Source of the DNA: Saksenaea vasiformis B4078
Taxonomy: Eukaryota > Mucoromycota > Mucoromycetes > Mucorales > Saksenaeaceae
Direction of reading: 5' to 3'
Length of the DNA: 32,175 bases
NCBI GenBank assembly: GCA_000697055.1
Contig: JNDT01001855.1
Span: 1 to 32,175, forward strand
In this document: one piece after another, positions 31,104 through 32,175 of the stretch
Position numbering within the stretch: the stretch's first letter is position 1
Layout of the letters: each line of letters opens with the position of its first letter
Program-made: the position numbers and the translations under genes
The notes under the pieces: model-generated
What the model saw: the letters and a program-made list of their open reading frames with translations, nothing else
Told to the model about the DNA's origin: nothing
Databases searched by the model: none

Positions 31104-32136
31104 ATGACCGCCGAATCGTCCACCACGAAAGCGCGTACCGGCGTGGACTCGGGGCATCTCGGATTTGACGACGAGTATGTATTTCCACGACACCACCTAC
31201 CAAAGGTCATGAAAGGTAAAGAAACAAAAACAAAGACCAAAAAAATTGTAGGAATCCTTAAGCCCTTTCTCATGTTGCCTTTGTCATTTTTATTTTATAA
31301 TTTTTCTTAGACGAGAACAAGATTCCTTTAGTCATCGTTGCTTGTGGTTCATTCTCTCCCATTACATATCTCCATTTGCGAATGTTTGGTAACCAGAAAT
31401 AAGTATTCCTTGCACGTGACCGACAAGAGTATTAGAAATGGCCCAGGACCACTTCAAGGAACGAAACGAATACGAATTGTTAACAGGTTACTATTCACCT
31501 GTATCCGATGCGTATATGAAGGAAGGACTAGCCCAGGCTAAGCACCGGGTGAAAATGTGTCAATTGGCTGTCGAGTCCACATCCGATTGGTTGATGGTGG
31601 ATTCTTGGGAGTCTCGACAAAAAGAGTATCAACGCACCGCAGTTGTGCTAGACCATTTTGATCATGAATTAAATACAGTAGGTGGGGGAATCGCAACACC
31701 AAGTGGTAAGTGATAATTTTGGGGGTTACCCATCAGCAAAATGACTCATCCACAATCACAGGCGAGCGTAAAAAAATCAGGATCATGCTGCTGGCTGGTG
31801 GTGATCTAATTGCCTCTTTTGGTCATCCCGGTGTATGGGCACCCAACGATGTAAGTGCCTATCTGAACAAAGAAAGATGCCGCTTATGTTTACTGAAAAC
31901 AACAAAAAAAAACAAGTTGCACCATATTGTTGGTATCTATGGCTGTGTCATTATCGAACGGACGGGAACCGATGTCTACGGCTTTTTGCTCTCACATGAT
32001 ATCCTTTACCAGCACAGGGTAAAGAAAAAAAAATACAAGAATAAGCTAATCATACTAATTATCTTGATTTTTTTTAGATGAACGTCACAGTAATTAAGCA
32101 GCTGATTCATAATGATATCAGTTCCACCAAGATACG
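31104..32136 (+). CDS. NMA1: NMN adenylyltransferase (NMNAT), 3' truncated
   Basis: This enzyme joins NMN (or NaMN) and ATP to make NAD (or deamido-NAD), the central step of NAD synthesis. The visible exons are 31104-31215, 31311-31388, 31436-31705, 31762-31850, 31917-32018 and 32078-32136, with introns of 95, 47, 56, 66 and 59 nt. Family landmarks in order are the nucleotidyl-transferase start VIVACGSFSPITYLHLRMFE, then GYYSPVSDAY, WLMVDSWES, LLAGGDLIASFG, then VWAPND, LHHIVGIYGCVIIERTGTDV, and the catalytic ISSTKIR motif at the last exon end. The gene then enters a GTGAGT donor at 32137 and is cut by a C-run and the window end, losing only the C-terminal helix region expected after ISSTxxR. 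The N-terminal extension before the core is about 50 residues, as in yeast Nma1/2. Confidence 0.95.
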
Positions 32137-32144
32137 GTGAGTAG

Positions 32145-32175
<31 letters not shown>
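32145..32175 (+). other. Poly-C run at window end
   Basis: 31 uninterrupted C follow seven bases after the start of the last NMNAT intron and reach the window end. Such a tract is unlike any other sequence here and most likely marks an assembly or sequencing artefact at a contig edge. Confidence 0.8.

Overview
The window looks like nuclear DNA of a filamentous fungus, most probably an early-diverging Mucoromycota (Mucorales-type) genome. Evidence seen directly: compact protein genes broken by many 47-60 nt introns (GTRAGT-like donors, CTAAC/CTGAC branch sites), pyrimidine-rich leaders, AT/poly-T-rich spacers, a fungal Zn2Cys6 regulator, a mitochondrial carrier of the yeast PIC2/MIR1 type, and hAT and CCHC-gag transposon relics. 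The lineage is an inference. The last 31 bases are a pure C-run cutting into an intron, so the right edge is probably a contig end.

Layout. 1-5.6 kb is gene-poor: a hAT transposase C-terminal relic fused to a leader repeat that recurs about 3.06 kb downstream, poly-T-rich degenerate repeats, a 25-bp minisatellite, an intronless tRNA-Pro(UGG), and a possible PIF1/Helitron helicase tail. 5.6-12.5 kb holds an 11-exon gene for the large inner-ring nucleoporin Nup192/NUP205 (2,113 aa as spliced here). 14.3-15.1 kb holds a 4-exon eIF4E. 16.6-19.3 kb holds a 3-exon Zn2Cys6/fungal_trans transcription factor (855 aa). 21.5-22.3 kb holds a 5-exon Ras GTPase with CaaX box CVLM. 24.5-25.8 kb holds a 5-exon mitochondrial phosphate carrier, tail to tail with a tiny 3-exon TEN1 (CST telomere-capping subunit, 109 aa) on the minus strand at 26.1-26.5 kb. 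26.9-30.0 kb is a puzzling accessory block: a broken gag-like CCHC ORF, multi-frame minus-strand coding relics, and a plus-strand spliced gene of unknown family with consistent intron phases. 31.1 kb to the end is NMN adenylyltransferase (NMNAT), truncated by the window end.

The main genes are unrelated housekeeping functions (nuclear pore, translation initiation, transcription, Ras signalling, mitochondrial phosphate import, telomere capping, NAD synthesis); nothing suggests one pathway or an operon. All gene models were built by joining exons by hand so that splice phase, reading frame and family conservation agree; for every complete gene the spliced length is divisible by three. The best candidates for something undescribed are the unknown spliced gene at 29.4-30.0 kb and the sense/antisense overlapping coding potential just upstream of it.
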